This document shows positions 46,450-58,598 of a stretch of DNA of 64,000 bases, one piece after another. How positions within the stretch are numbered: position 1 is the stretch's first letter; every line of letters starts with the position of its first letter. This stretch comes from Sciurus carolinensis. Its lineage: Eukaryota; Chordata; Mammalia; Rodentia; Sciuridae. Location: assembly GCF_902686445.1 (NCBI RefSeq), contig NC_062215.1, forward strand, positions 24,264,750-24,328,749, written 5' to 3'. The position numbers were made by a program, and so were the translations under genes. The notes beneath the pieces are model-generated. The model was not told where the DNA came from and ran no database searches. It saw nothing but the letters and a program-made list of their open reading frames with translations.

Positions 46450-46565
46450 TGGACATGGGAGTGTAGCTTTATGGTTGAGTGCCTGCCTATAATGTGCAAT
46501 GCCCTGGGTCCAATCCCTAGCACTACCAAGAAAGCACAAGCAAACAAACAAAAAAACAAAAACTA
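46450..46565 (+). repeat. ID-like SINE, plus strand
   Basis: GTGGACATGGGAGTGTAGCT, then TGGGTCCAATCCCTAGCACT and a CAAA-rich tail. Diverged in the middle. Confidence 0.8.
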
Positions 46566-46612
46566 TGAAGAAAAGGAAAGAAAACCAGCTTTGCCTGGGT
46601 TTAGTATCACTT

Positions 46613-46830
46613 TGTGTGTGTGTGTGTGTGTGTGTGTTTGTGTTACTCAGGATTCAACCCCCAGGGATACTCTACCTCTGAGTTACATCCCCAGTTCTTT
46701 TTTTGTGTTTTTGTTTTATTTTGAGACACGGTCTTGCTAAATTGTTGAGGTTGGCCTCAAACTTTCTATCCTCCTGCCTTAGCCTCCCAAGTTGCTGGGA
46801 TTACAGGTGTGAGACACCATACCCATCTTG
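46613..46830 (-). repeat. B1-dID SINE with (GT)n at its tail end
   Basis: A GT microsatellite (46613-46637) replaces or adjoins the tail. The reversed dID half (ACTCAGGATTCAACCCCC to TTACATCCCCAG) and the reversed B1 half (GAGACACGGTCTTGCTAAA to GGGATTACAGGTGTGAGAC) follow. Confidence 0.9.
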
Positions 46831-46837
46831 GCATCAC

Positions 46838-47073
46838 TTTTTTTTTTGGGGGGGGGGTGGTACTGGGGATTGAACCCGGGGCACTTTACCACTAAACCAC
46901 TTCCCCAGCCCTTTTTATTTTTTTATTTTTTTGTGTTTATTTGTTTTATTTTGAGACAGGGTCTCACTAAATTGCTTAGGGCCTCACTGAGTTGCTGAGG
47001 CTGGCTTTGAATTTGCAATCCTCCTGTCTCAGCCTCCCAAATCACTGGGATTACAGGCATGTGCCCAGCTTGG
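46838..47073 (-). repeat. B1-dID SINE, minus strand, with T10G10 end
   Basis: The T10 run (46838-46847) and G10 run (46848-46857) precede GGTACTGGGGATTGAACCCG. The dID and B1 halves are complete, ending GGGATTACAGGCATGTGCCC. Confidence 0.93.
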
Positions 47074-47104
47074 CATCACTTTTTAACTGGCTCTTCTTCT
47101 ACTT

Positions 47105-47530
47105 GTCCAATAAAAAGTGACCAGAAATCATCTTTCTAAACCACAGATCTGGTCATGTTGCATTCTTGCTTAAAGTTTTTGCTGATTCTCCACTGCTAAT
47201 AGGATGAAACTCTCCAGCATACAAACAATTTAAAATGCTTGATCTCACTCTATTTTCCAGTTTCATTTCCCAGCCTCCTCACCTCCCAGTACTCCAGCAA
47301 CAGTAAGTAACAATCTCTGCTTTTCGGAGCGTCATGCACTTTACACAGCTGGGGCTTTGCTCATGCTTGTTTCTGTTTGGAATTTCCTTTCTCTACCCTC
47401 ATTTTCCAAGTAGGGAGACTCATTCCAATGTCTCATCCTCTCTCAATTTTCCTCTGATTTCTCCATGTAGTTATATACTCCTTTTGTGTTCTACTACCAT
47501 TTTCTACAGACCATTTTTATAGGTCCGTGA
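47105..47530 (+). repeat. L2 LINE relic
   Basis: TTTCTAAACCACAGATCTGG, TCATGTTGCATTCTTGCTTA, then AATAGGATGAAACTCTCCAG and TGTTTCTGTTTGGAATTTCC follow the order of the L2 3' region consensus in plus orientation. It is old and diverged but collinear over about 400 bp. Confidence 0.75.
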
Positions 47531-48097
47531 AGACTCCCGGGTACCCAATCCTTCTCCACGACACTCTACTCTTGCTTCCTTGCTGGGTTTTACATATGAC
47601 CTTAGTGACCATAAGGCTGTCAGATGTCTTGAACAAGGAAACAGAAAAGGGGCTATTCCTAGGAAAATGGATGTAGCTGTGGACTGGGGTACAAGACAGA
47701 AAGGAGGAGGGTGAACATCTTGAATCTTCTGTTGGATCCTGCATTCACAGGAAGAGAGATGACATCACGAAAGAAATTAAGTGGACCAAACATTGGTGCC
47801 TGGATAGAAATCAGGGAGCTGGGGGTCAGGGAGGTGATAAAAAAATCTACGCCTATGGGGATGTGCTAGGATTTGTATGTCAACTGTTTAATTAAGAAGA
47901 GTAAAAATTAGATGGAGGAGGAACTGGATCATGTGAATAGACATCACAAGACAGGGCTGTTATTTAATTAGTTGTTGAACCAATATGGGATTAAGAGGGA
48001 TCCTTCTCTAAAATACTTACAGGAAACAGTAAGGAGTTTGGTTCTTATTATTTAATTTCTTGAAGCTGAAAGAAAAACTGCCAGTGGGAAATCTGGT

Positions 48098-48212
48098 CCC
48101 TGTCACAGAGTGCAATTCATTATTCGCATACCTGTGTCTCTCTATCCCCAGGGGCCTGGTACACACAGTAGGTGCCCGACAAATGTTTGTTAAACTGAAC
48201 TGAAACCACTTC
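48098..48212 (+). repeat. L2 LINE 3' end relic
   Basis: CAGGGGCCTGGTACACACAG followed by TAGGTGCCCGACAAATGTTT and GTTAAACTGAACTGAA is the typical L2 terminus. Confidence 0.75.
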
Positions 48213-49441
48213 TAGCCTAATGGGACTTGTGGTCTAAGAAGGCAATATGGGGTGAATATTTGCTAGATAAATCATTTTCACCCGAGTCACAGGTAGTCAT
48301 TTTTTGTTCTGTTGTATATTTACTACTTTAATTTAGGGCTGGTTATGTGAAATAAAAAAAGTTTAAAAAAAAGAGGTGGGTGGGGAAGGATTTAGCCAAG
48401 AGAAGAAGAAGGAAGAGGGGGTATAGATGTCAGGAGGAACAGCAGCCCTCAGAATGACAGGAAGTGGGGCCAAGGAGGTTTGGGGGAAAAATAGGAAAAA
48501 AACACCACAAATCTCAACTAGAGAGAACTCTGTTTCTGAGTCCAATTTCACAGCCTGATTGGGACACCCGTTTTCGTCACCTTGGATATTATCTCTCTTC
48601 AGGAAAGCATTACAGGATGTGTTCAGAGGAAGCCATATGGGCAGAGGACCAAGTCAGATTTGAACAAATGAATCACCAATTACTCTTCAGAAAATGGCTG
48701 TTGATAGCAATTTCTGAGTTATCAGCTCTGAGTGGTGGAGAACTTGGCCAGGTTGGTCCTTGGATTTCCCTTCCTGAGAACTGGTATTTTCTCTTTGAAC
48801 CTCCACAGGAACGGGAGTTTGCGTGCTGTATGCGAACACCCTGTGAGTCTGAGCGCTTATGCCAGAGAGCGACCCCGGGGGACCCGTCTCACTCTCCTGA
48901 TCTCCGTCTTCCTTACTCTCCAAAGCAAAAGATTTCAAGGAGGAATGGAGTGATGATAATTTAGCCGTCTCTATCCTCCATGGCTCTCCAGTAAGATATG
49001 CAGATATCAACAGAGCGCTGCATCGAGAAAACTTTTAAAGCGAACAAAGCAGAAAATAAAAAAGAAGACTCAGGAACTAATTATTGTGATTCTCTGGGGG
49101 TATTTCAGGGTGGGTGATCTAATGAGAACTCTCACACCCCATCAGGAAGACTTGATGGGAAAGCAATGATCTTAGCAATGTGGCTTTGACCTGATATGTA
49201 TCATCTACTGGACAAAGGGGTCACTCACCCACCAAACCTCACTCCCAGCCAGCTCTCTGGGTGTTTCTCTACCAGCTCTGAGACAGAGAAATGATGTCAG
49301 CTATGATAAGGTGCCTTTGGGGCAAAAACCATCATCTCCTTTTTGAAGTTACATACATGAGATTTAAAAAAAATTCTTCTTGATTCTTCTGTTTTCTCTG
49401 ACAAAACTCAAGCAAGTTTAAAGTAAGTTGAACTTTGCAAG

Positions 49442-49628
49442 GAGAAAAAAAAAAAAAAAAAAAAAGAGGAGGGGGGAAAATGAGGGTGATGTTTCTAGAC
49501 CCAAAAGTTTCCAACCAAATCACCAAGTCTGTAATTGCAAAATAAAAACACTAAATCTCAATATCTATTTGCACAGCTCATTAACTAAGGGCTCACACTC
49601 AGCAAACGGAGGAAAAAAAAAAAAAAAA
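49442..49628. repeat. Two A-rich runs
   Basis: A run of about 22 adenines (49444-49465) with a G-rich edge and another A-rich run (49612-49628). No SINE body adjoins them. Confidence 0.85.
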
Positions 49629-52102
49629 GAAGAAGGAGAAAAAACTTCAGTACCAAATACATTTGAAAAGTTACTATGGAGATCCATCCCTCCCTAGGGT
49701 CTGAACTAGGTCCTGCCACAGTCTGCTATGCCATGGTTGGACGCATCTGTCTGTCTGTCTACCTTTATTTCTTATTTAGAAGTAGAAAATCAGGATGAGG
49801 CAGAGCATCTTCTGTCAGACCATGCGGGGAGAGAGAAAGAGAACATTTCTTTTCCCACTGAACATTATGAACGTTCCGGCAGGCACTCGACCTGTTCTGC
49901 TACTGGGACAACATGATTTACAATGTGAAAAGGGAAAACCTAAATCACCAAGTAATGAAAACATTAAAGTTAATGCATCACAAGTGAGGAATTTATTACC
50001 ATTAACTCCAATAAACAGTTATAAAACACTCGTCCTTTCCTGTCCGTGCACAGGGACACAGACCCTGGACTTCATTAAGCTCAACTTTCTTTTCTTCTTC
50101 ACTAGACCAGTCATGTGTGTTTGAACCAACCACCATTTATTGTTAAGTGGACTGGTTCATTTTCCAGGACTGTAGAAAGTTGAAGGCACATTCATTTTGC
50201 TTCACAGCACTTGGTATAGACGGATGAAATAGCAAAGTTTAGAAGACATGCAGCTCGGTATTGCTATATAAGTTTATTTAAAGTCCCTAAAATGTATGTC
50301 TGACAAAAGCAGAGTAGCTCTTCCGAGCAGCCCTTCTCGGAAGAGGGCATATAAGTAATAATGCCTGGCGAAGAGGGTGGCATATTGGATGCCAATGCAT
50401 GTCAGGTGCGTTTAGCCAAATAATTTTTCCCTTGTTATTGTTTGGGATAGCACCTTAGAAGCCCGAGATGGAAACCATTCCTTCTAACATTTTTCTGTGT
50501 CACAGGGGCATACCAGTTTATGACCTTAAGGTTGTTCATGGATGAAAGAGGGTGCACATATTGGATGGCTAAGGTAGATTGCTTCTGGATTCATTTGTTT
50601 TTTGAGGGGAAAAAAAAAAAAAGAACTAAAGTGTCTTTTTGGAAAGCCAACTGTAATTGTGGAATTGCCTGGAAGTTATAAAGCAGATAGGAGAGCCACT
50701 ATGAAAGTTGGACTTTCCTGACCAGCGTTACAACAGTCACATGATAATAATAATACTTTATGTGGGGGTAGCACCTTGGTTTTTATAAAATGCCCTCTTG
50801 TAGGGCACCTCCTTGGTTCTTACGTGGTTAGAAAGGCCTCACCAGTCTGGCCTGCAGAAGCTGAAGCTGAGGTTCACACAGTAGCAAAGAAGAAGAACTA
50901 AGGTGTCAACTCAGTTTTTTTTTTTTGAAACTCCAAATTCAGTTCTGTTTTTTCCTACATAAACACATCCCTTAAAGAAGACTGCTGCAGTCAAAACTAT
51001 AAAGTCAAGATGAGGAATGTTTTAATTCTGAATTTTTCAGTCCAAATTTCATGGTTTTTAGGAACTCCACTCTGCTAAGAATGGTTACAGAAACAAATGG
51101 GAGTCATTATGCCTGGAAGGCATCCAGAATGTTCAGCTCTGAAATGGGATCTGACTTTTGATAAGACCAAAGAAGAGGCAGGTACCTGGCTATTCTCCTG
51201 CATGAGGCTTGCAGGGACATTTAGCTCCAGCCCCTGCGTGGAATTGCTGGGCCTATCATGGACCAAACTGTGTCAAGCACGTGAAAGGAGGGGCCGGAGA
51301 GACTGACTCAGGATCATATCCCACACGACCAAAAGGTTTCCATAAGACTAACTGCTAAAATGTAGCATGATTCAAGAAGGTAATAATACTTATCAAGGGA
51401 ATTTTTCCAAGTGTTATTTCATCACTTATTTTAGCATCTCCTTAAGGCACCCGAGTGAAGAAGTCTTAGATGGAGCAGTTACAGGGCTCTCCAGCAGGGA
51501 CAGAGCAAACGAGCCAGTCACTCATTTCACTGATGGAGAAACTAACACCCAGCCGGCTAGGTTAGCCAACTGGACTCATCCAAGGTAAGGTGACCAATTT
51601 GTTGTGGAGATGAGAAGAGAATCAAGTTTTCTGACTCCAGCATGTCAGTCTTTTACTCCCATCGTATGGCAACGATCCTTCTCCAATCCTGGGATGGGAG
51701 TGTTCATTTCTGTAGGACAATTAAACCAGGAAGGTATGAAATCTTGGGACACAAATTCAGTGGAGAGTGAGAAGCCATACTGAGAACAGGTGAATTAAAT
51801 TGTAGTCTATGTATGGAACATGGGGACTTCTGGTCTTCTTTTGCTGCTGGGCTCCAAGAACCCTGTTAGTCATGTATAAGGGCATTATTAGGAGAACCAT
51901 GGATCCTTCTCTGGAAAAAATGAATGCCTTCAGAGAAAAGATCTACAGATACTGATGTTTAAGAGACCCCAAGCAAAATGATTGAGTGCCCCCATTACTC
52001 TAAACTTTAGACTCTAAGTAAAGCCTATCTGTTGATAAATCCCATCTTGATACATAGGCAATCTGCTTTTGAGGGGCTTACTCTCCACTCTCCATCCCAC
52101 AC

Positions 52103-52275
52103 CGGTTCTGGGGATTCTACCATTGAGCCAAATCCTCAACCCTTTCTATTTGATTTATTTTTAAATTTTGAAACAGGGTTCCACTAAGTCAACAAGGCTG
52201 GGCTTGAACTTGCAGTCCTCCTGCCTCAGCCTCCCTAGTCACTGGGATTACAGGCTTGCACCACCACACCCAGTT
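52103..52275 (-). repeat. B1-dID SINE, old, minus strand
   Basis: GTTCTGGGGATTCTACCATT and GAGCCAAATCCTCAACCC (shortened dID), then GAAACAGGGTTCCACTAAG to GGGATTACAGGCTTGCACC. Confidence 0.88.
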
Positions 52276-52679
52276 AGTGCCTTAATTTTTAAATATGAGC
52301 AGTCATCTAAGGATCACCGACATTTGCAGAAAGTCCAACATAAAAGATAAAGGCCAAAGCATACAGCAAAACAAAAAGAACTTGGGGAAATTAAGCCAAT
52401 TTAGAGAGCAGAAAAGAGAATTTATAGGAAAAAAAAAAAAAAGCAAACCAACAAAACATCATTAACATTTCTAGAGGGATGAAGAGACATTGTAACCATG
52501 ACGAAGAAGGCTTAGCCAGGAGCAATCAGAGAACAAAAAAAGATAGCTGAAAATTAAATATATGCCAGCCAAAATTAAAAACAAAACCAGCAGGTGAACT
52601 GGAAGATAAAATTTAGTAAATATTTAATAGGGAAAAAAAAAGCACAAAAAGGACCCCCCCCCAAAAAGATAAAAAATTA

Positions 52680-53400
52680 GAACGTAGAAAACAGAAGGAA
52701 GGAAATGATCAAAGAAACACTAAAAATTTTCAAATGAAAGCTATGTCTTCTGATTGAAAGGATCCCGCAGAAACCCAGCAGGTGAAGGAAGATATCACTG
52801 TGAAATTTCAAAACACAATGGATAAGGAGAAGGTCATGAAAGTTTCTGCATCGTGGGGAAAAGTAGGTCATATACAAAGAAATAAGAACCAGAATGGCAA
52901 CCAACTTCTCCATAGCAATGCTGGAAGCTAATGAAGACAAACTTTCCAAAGTCTGAGGCAAAATGATTTCCACTAGCATCCTTACACCCAAACTACCAGT
53001 CAACTGTAATGGTAGAATAAAGAAGTTATTAGACATGGAAAGCCTCAAGAATTGGAACTTCCAGGCAGCCTTTCTCAGGATGCCACCAAAATATCAGCTC
53101 CACTAAAATGAGAAAGTCCACTAAGAAAGGTGACCGTGGATGGATCCCAAAGGTGGGACTCTGGACAAAGTAAAGTGATAAAGAGAAATGCTTCAAGAAC
53201 ATAATGGAACTGATGGATCAGCTGATGTGTTTGACCATGAGAAAAACAGTAATCAGAAGAATCTTACAATTCTGCTACAAAGTTTGGGAAGATTTAGAAA
53301 TGGTGATTAGGAAAACTAATCACATGAAAAAGTCAAGGCATTTGCCAACTCCAGGAAAGGCAAGACAAAGTTCGATTATACAACATCATGAGAGGTGACA
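52680..53400 (+). repeat. Possible old LINE-derived segment
   Basis: An A-rich, low-CpG stretch including TAATGAAGACAAACTTTCCA, TGGTAGAATAAAGAAGTT and ATCCTTACACCCAAACTACC, which read like the 3' part of an old LINE or half-LINE. I cannot assign the family. Frames in it are broken. Confidence 0.4.
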
Positions 53401-55694
53401 GTAAATGATATTTACATAGTTAAAATAATGTATGTGTTGAATACTGATCAACTAAAAATTATTATATAATCCCATGGGGGAAGATAAAGAGGAGAAGTGA
53501 AGGTTGGGTAGGGATAGGAGTGTTAATTCTTCTTCTGTATAATGGGAAATCAACAGAAGTCTGAAATTGACACATTAAAAACAACTGCATAGTCATATTA
53601 CTTAGAAATATAGAAGGTACATACTAGGATAGATAAAAGAATTGAAACAAGAATTGAAAGTGATCTCCTGTGGAGAGCAGAACTCCAAGTTTGGGAGGAA
53701 GTGGCAGCTTGTGTTACTATTTGATTTTTTTTTTAAACCGTGCACCTATATGTTTTTATAAAAATAAAAGTAATTAGCAAATGGAAAAGTAGATTTACAA
53801 CAATTTTATAGCAAAGCTACATGTCTCCATACTTACATGATGATGTCCATTCTGAATGGTAGATGATAGAAAAGTCCTAAGCTTAGTACGTAGCAAAGAA
53901 ATTCAGAAAAGAAAGAAGAAATCAGTGTAGAATAAAGAGAAACAATTTTGTTTAATACACACAAAGACCTATTTGAATTAGATATCATTTTAGGACTACT
54001 GTAATAATCTGTAGTCTTTATGCAATTTTAAGACTCATTTGCAGTTCTAATATCATACTTTGTACCATAGGTCTAATTTGCCTAGGCTCTTCCTACATTG
54101 CAAGGGACCCACAAAAACAGGAGGTCTCTTTCCACTGGAGAACTACTTTATTTCACAAGTAATAAAAGGTATGGAATCCCATTACAAAATTTGAGGCCAG
54201 ATGCCCAGGGTATAAAGTTGGGTTGCATCTTAGAGAATATGATGGTATCACTGAGTGACCAGAATTGGATAACGCATCTGTGGATCAAATCAAATCAAAG
54301 AAAATTTATTTGGAACATCCCACGTGGGAGGTGTTGTGCCAGAGAGCACAGAGTTCCTACATGTCCTAGAAGGACAACTTCGGATCAGAACAGAGAGAGC
54401 ACAGACATGGCCTTAATTTATAGGACTGGAGAGGCGTGGGGCCGTAAAACAAGACACCTGTTGTCCTGCATTTATGTTAAAGGTTTCACCTTTTAAAAAA
54501 TAATCAGAAACACATAATCATTATTCTTGACATAAATTACACTTTGGATTGGGGGTGGAAATCATGTTTTAAGAATAGGAAGGGAAGGAAAAATAAAACC
54601 AACTGCATGTAATTTTTCAAGTGGAAACAACAGCAATATGAAGATATATGGGTGTCAGACCCACTGGCAGAGGAAGGAGGCTGTGCTCTCTTACTTCTTA
54701 CAGTGTCACTCCTGTGACCTCTACCATTTGAAATGCTTTGATTCCACCTTGCCCAAGGGACCTGTGAGCACCAGGGAAAGGGATGAAGGATGCCTATGCC
54801 TGACCTCACCTTTACATTGTCTAACGACTGAAGGTATAAATCAGCTTTCCCCTTGAAGACCCAAGTGTCAGGAGCTCATGTGAAATGCTGGAAATATTAA
54901 ATGATGTCCCTGAGGGCTTTATTGTTACTCAGTTTTCTCCTGTAACTGGGAGAGCTGTTCACATGAAGGATACTTTCCCCCAGGACCTCAATTTGTATAT
55001 AAAATGAAGTATGAAACTCCAACAACTTCTTGCCACTTTGGAAAGAAAATAAACAATTAGTGGAGACTGCACTTTGTGCCCACTCTCCTGTTTAGATTTC
55101 ATTTATCTCTCTGCCTGGAGAACGGTTCACACCAACAAAGGTGTGAGGATGCTCTCATTACAAATCCTGATTTCCAGGGCAATTCATCTGTGCTGGTTAA
55201 AATGGAATGAAACAAAAAGTCAAAGCAAAAAAAAATTCCTTAGACAATTCAACGGGTTTTGGCAATGGGCGTAAGCAAAAGCTGTTCCTTTTATCAGCAG
55301 AGGAAGTGTGTTAATAATTGGAGTTGAGGGGCCAGTGCCTGGATGCAGGTTTCCTCATCTAGCTCATCACTGTGGTCTTGGGATCACCTTTTCATCTCCC
55401 TTCCAGATTCTCTTGGCAGAATTTTAAAAATCTTAAATATCTGAATACTCCTTGATTTGCTAATCCTCACCACTACTTCTGTACTAAGAATAGTTTTCTA
55501 TAATAAGAACAATGATCATCTTCCTCTTGATGAATAGATTAAAGTACCTTGCGCGAGTCTCCCTGTTAGTAAGTGGACGAGTAAGGAATTCTCATGCCAA
55601 TTCTTTGCATTAATCTCTCCACATTTCTCAATCTTTCTCCCTTCTCTTGTCATCAGATTTGAAGTACTGCTACACAAAGAATATAATCTCTATT

Positions 55695-55805
55695 ACAGAA
55701 AATTACTGTACATTGATATAGACCTTTAAGGGTTTTAGAGCAATTTCAAACCTCTTATTTAATTTGATTTTTATAATAGCTCTATGAGGCAAGTATTTAC
55801 GGAAT
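55695..55805 (+). repeat. Possible MIR-family fragment
   Basis: TTAGAGCAATTTCAAACCTC followed by ATAATAGCTCTATGAGGCAA and GTATTTACGG fits the middle of a MIR-type element. Weak. Confidence 0.4.
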
Positions 55806-56679
55806 CTGGAAGGGGAGAATAGAAGTAAAAAGAAGGTGCTTACACAGTTAAAAAGAAAAGGCAGTGAAATATTAAGGATTACCTAAGACATCATGGAATC
55901 TTAATTACCCCAGGTTTTTAAAAGATGGCCAGATGTATGAAAATATTGATTAGCTTGCGCTGTTCTGTGCTGTAATAGGGGATTGATTACTAAATGACCC
56001 TCTGCTCTGTGTTCTAAGATCACATTCCAGGTACAAAAAGACAGAATGGTGTGACATTCTCTCGTGATGTGTGCCGTCCTGCCATTCATCTGTGCCTGAA
56101 GTAGTGATGAAGGACACCACTTTCCTCAGGCAAGAGAAAGTATGGGACACTCAGGGAGATTCCAAACAGCAGATGAAGGAAAATGAAGAGATAGGTCCTT
56201 TTTTTTCCTCCTAGAAGTAAAACACCTTCTGAAACAGGCCCAGTAGTTTTGTTTTTGTTGTTTTTGGTGCCACTTAAATGGGAAATGGAAAAGGGGCCCT
56301 CATCCCAAATACCTTCTCAACTGACTTCCTTAATTCCTGAAATTCCACCATTAGGAGCCCATTGTCTTAGGTGAAACCGTGATTCCCTCTTGACCATGAA
56401 TGCTCTGGGAGAGGCAGCACACCAGCGAGACATTCTCATTCACACTGTGGTAAAAATGGGCACATCACTGATCACTGGGAGAGGGAGGCACAGACTCTGG
56501 CTGTCTAGGCACCATGCAGTAGACCACAGAGCAGAGATAACTGGTGGCAGCATGTTGCAGTGACTCATCCAGGAGGTGTGTACGGTGGTAGTACCGAATT
56601 GAGCCATGATCAGTCATCGACACCTTAGAGTAGAGGTTCTTTTTCTTTTTTAAATAAGGGTGATAATCAGAGTTCACTA

Positions 56680-56766
56680 TTTAGTGGTCGTGGTGCTGGG
56701 AAGCAAACTCAGGGCTTGTACATGGTAGACAAGCCCTCTACCACTGAGCCACACCTCCAGCTCCAG
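56680..56766 (-). repeat. ID SINE, minus strand
   Basis: GTGGTGCTGGGAAGCAAACT, AAGCCCTCTACCACTGAGCC and ACACCTCCAGCTCC. Moderately diverged; no clear tail. Confidence 0.88.
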
Positions 56767-57319
56767 AGCAGTGGTTCTTAACTGACTGCACATCTGAATT
56801 GCCTGCCAACCTTTTAAATAGTGTGGACACCTGAATCAGGATCATCTGGGGATGGGGTTGGGGCATGCTTATTTTTTCGACGTTCTGGAGGTGGTTCCGA
56901 TGCCCATCTAGGGCTGAGAGCCATAGCCTCAGAGTGAATTTGTATGTTTGGTCCTTGTCAATATGATGGCTTGCTGGTGGACCTTGGTGAGGTGGGACCA
57001 GGGGATCCCCAAGTGAGGGACCCTACACATCACAACTTTGACAAACTACCCAGAACTACTATTATTGAGATTTGAAGACACAAAATCCATCTATGAAAGT
57101 TAGGGCTTCGGCATAACATCCATTTAAAATATTTCAGGGAAATCATCATCTATGCTCCTGTAACTGGCTTATTCCATACTTTCACATGACTGAAGAAACC
57201 ACTAGCTATTGTTTCATTACTGTAGTATCTTTCCCTATCCCCTTCTAGACTCTTTTCTGTCTTACTTACTCAGTAGCTTGACCTTGGTTATCCTCATGGT
57301 ATATCTATCAGTATTAGAC

Positions 57320-57690
57320 CAATGTAATAGAAAACTCCAAATAACAGAAGTCTTAACAAAACAGATGACAATTTCTCTCCCAAGGGTGAAGAGACTGGAG
57401 GAGGCAGATGGGGATGGGGGGATTCGGGCTCATTCTGTCTCATCTCCACCATCTTTGTAAAGTGCATGATTTCTTCTTCACGATTCAAGCTGGCTCCAGA
57501 GCCAGTCAGTAGGAAGAAGGAAAGGGACAATATGGAAAGCATCAACCACCCTATACCTGCTTAAGGACACTTGTGTGTGACCCTAGATGTTAATACATTG
57601 CTTCTATAGGCCACTGGCTAGAACTTAAGTCACATGGTTGAATCTAGTTGCCAGGAAGGTAGGAAGTAGGGCCACCACAAGCCCTTCTAA
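57320..57690. repeat. Ancient interspersed repeat, family not assigned
   Basis: ATAGAAAACTCCAAATAACAG near the start, and CACTGGCTAGAACTTAAGTC with ACATGGTTGAATCTAGTTGC near the end, resemble a widespread old mammalian repeat (consensus GGCCAGAACTTAGTCACATGG). The middle is altered. Confidence 0.5.
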
Positions 57691-58524
57691 AAGTGAGAAA
57701 GAAGGGGAGAATGGATAGAGGAGGCTAGTTAGCAGTTCCACCCACACCAACACACAGCTAAATATGTATTGGCAGTCACCTTATGAACCTAGAATTTCCC
57801 ACCGGAAAGGAAGCAAATGAGTGTGGGAAGAGAAGCCTGGTTAATTCCAGGTGCTGGGTAATTCATGGTGATTAGAGGAAAGTGTTTCCCACTAATGAAG
57901 AGTGAGAATTGGTTGAAAGTAGTTATCTGTGGCCTGAGAGTCATAACAAAGGCCTCAAATAAATGAAGTGTTGGTTTTGCTTTTGAAAGGATACGTTTCC
58001 TCTTGGAATTATGTGATTCGAAAGTCCAACTCTGGCCTAAGGAAGGGCTAGGATGCAAGCCTTCTTGCCTGAGTCCCTGGAGTCGCCTTCTATAATACTG
58101 TCAGGAGCAGGACGATGTATGAGATCACAGCATTGTGCCTTGGCTGCTGGTGCTCACAGTGCCAACTAGGAGAGATGCTGTTACCAATTTCACATACAAA
58201 CTCTGCTTTGATTGGCATAAACAAAGATCCTCATCAAAGGAAGGTTGTACTTTCCCCTAACTCTAGGACTCCAAGTGATACTCCAGATAATGTCAGTGCC
58301 AATGACAGATCTTAGGATATAACCAGAACAATGCTGTCCTATAAATATGGGATCTTAAATACAAGAAATCTGTTCAACTCCGTGGCTGTGTTTGGACTGC
58401 TTCACTGACTAGGATAGTTTTAAAAAGTAAAACACTGCTTCATTTCCCATCCTATCCCTAAATCATTCAGTAAACTTACTTCTTTTCTTTGTATTTCTCA
58501 TTTGTCCAGTTGATTAAGTGGTAT

Positions 58525-58598
58525 GGCCAATAAGCTCAGTTGGATAGGTCACTGTGCTAATGAGACCAAGGTCACAGGTTTCATCTCTGGAAAGGCCA
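58525..58598 (+). pseudogene. tRNA-Ile(AAT)-like pseudogene
   Basis: A 74-base block from GGCCAATAAGCTCAGTTGG to TCTCTGGAAAGGCCA aligns base for base in length with tRNA-Ile(AAT). It keeps the D-arm AGCTCAGTTGG, the anticodon loop CTAATGA (anticodon AAT) and most of CCAAGGTC. Pairing is broken at two acceptor positions and at three of five anticodon-stem pairs, and the B box reads GGTTTCATC instead of GGTTCGATC. It should therefore be inactive. It may be a decayed tRNA gene copy or a tRNA-derived repeat. No A tail follows. Confidence 0.75.

Noticed and set aside
46354..46740. 128-codon open frame on the plus strand
   Set aside because: It runs through ID and B1-dID sequences and a GT microsatellite, so it is a repeat-derived frame.
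52677..53048. 123-codon open frame on the minus strand suggesting a membrane protein
   Set aside because: Hydrophobic-looking residues arise from reading an A-rich, old LINE-like stretch in reverse.
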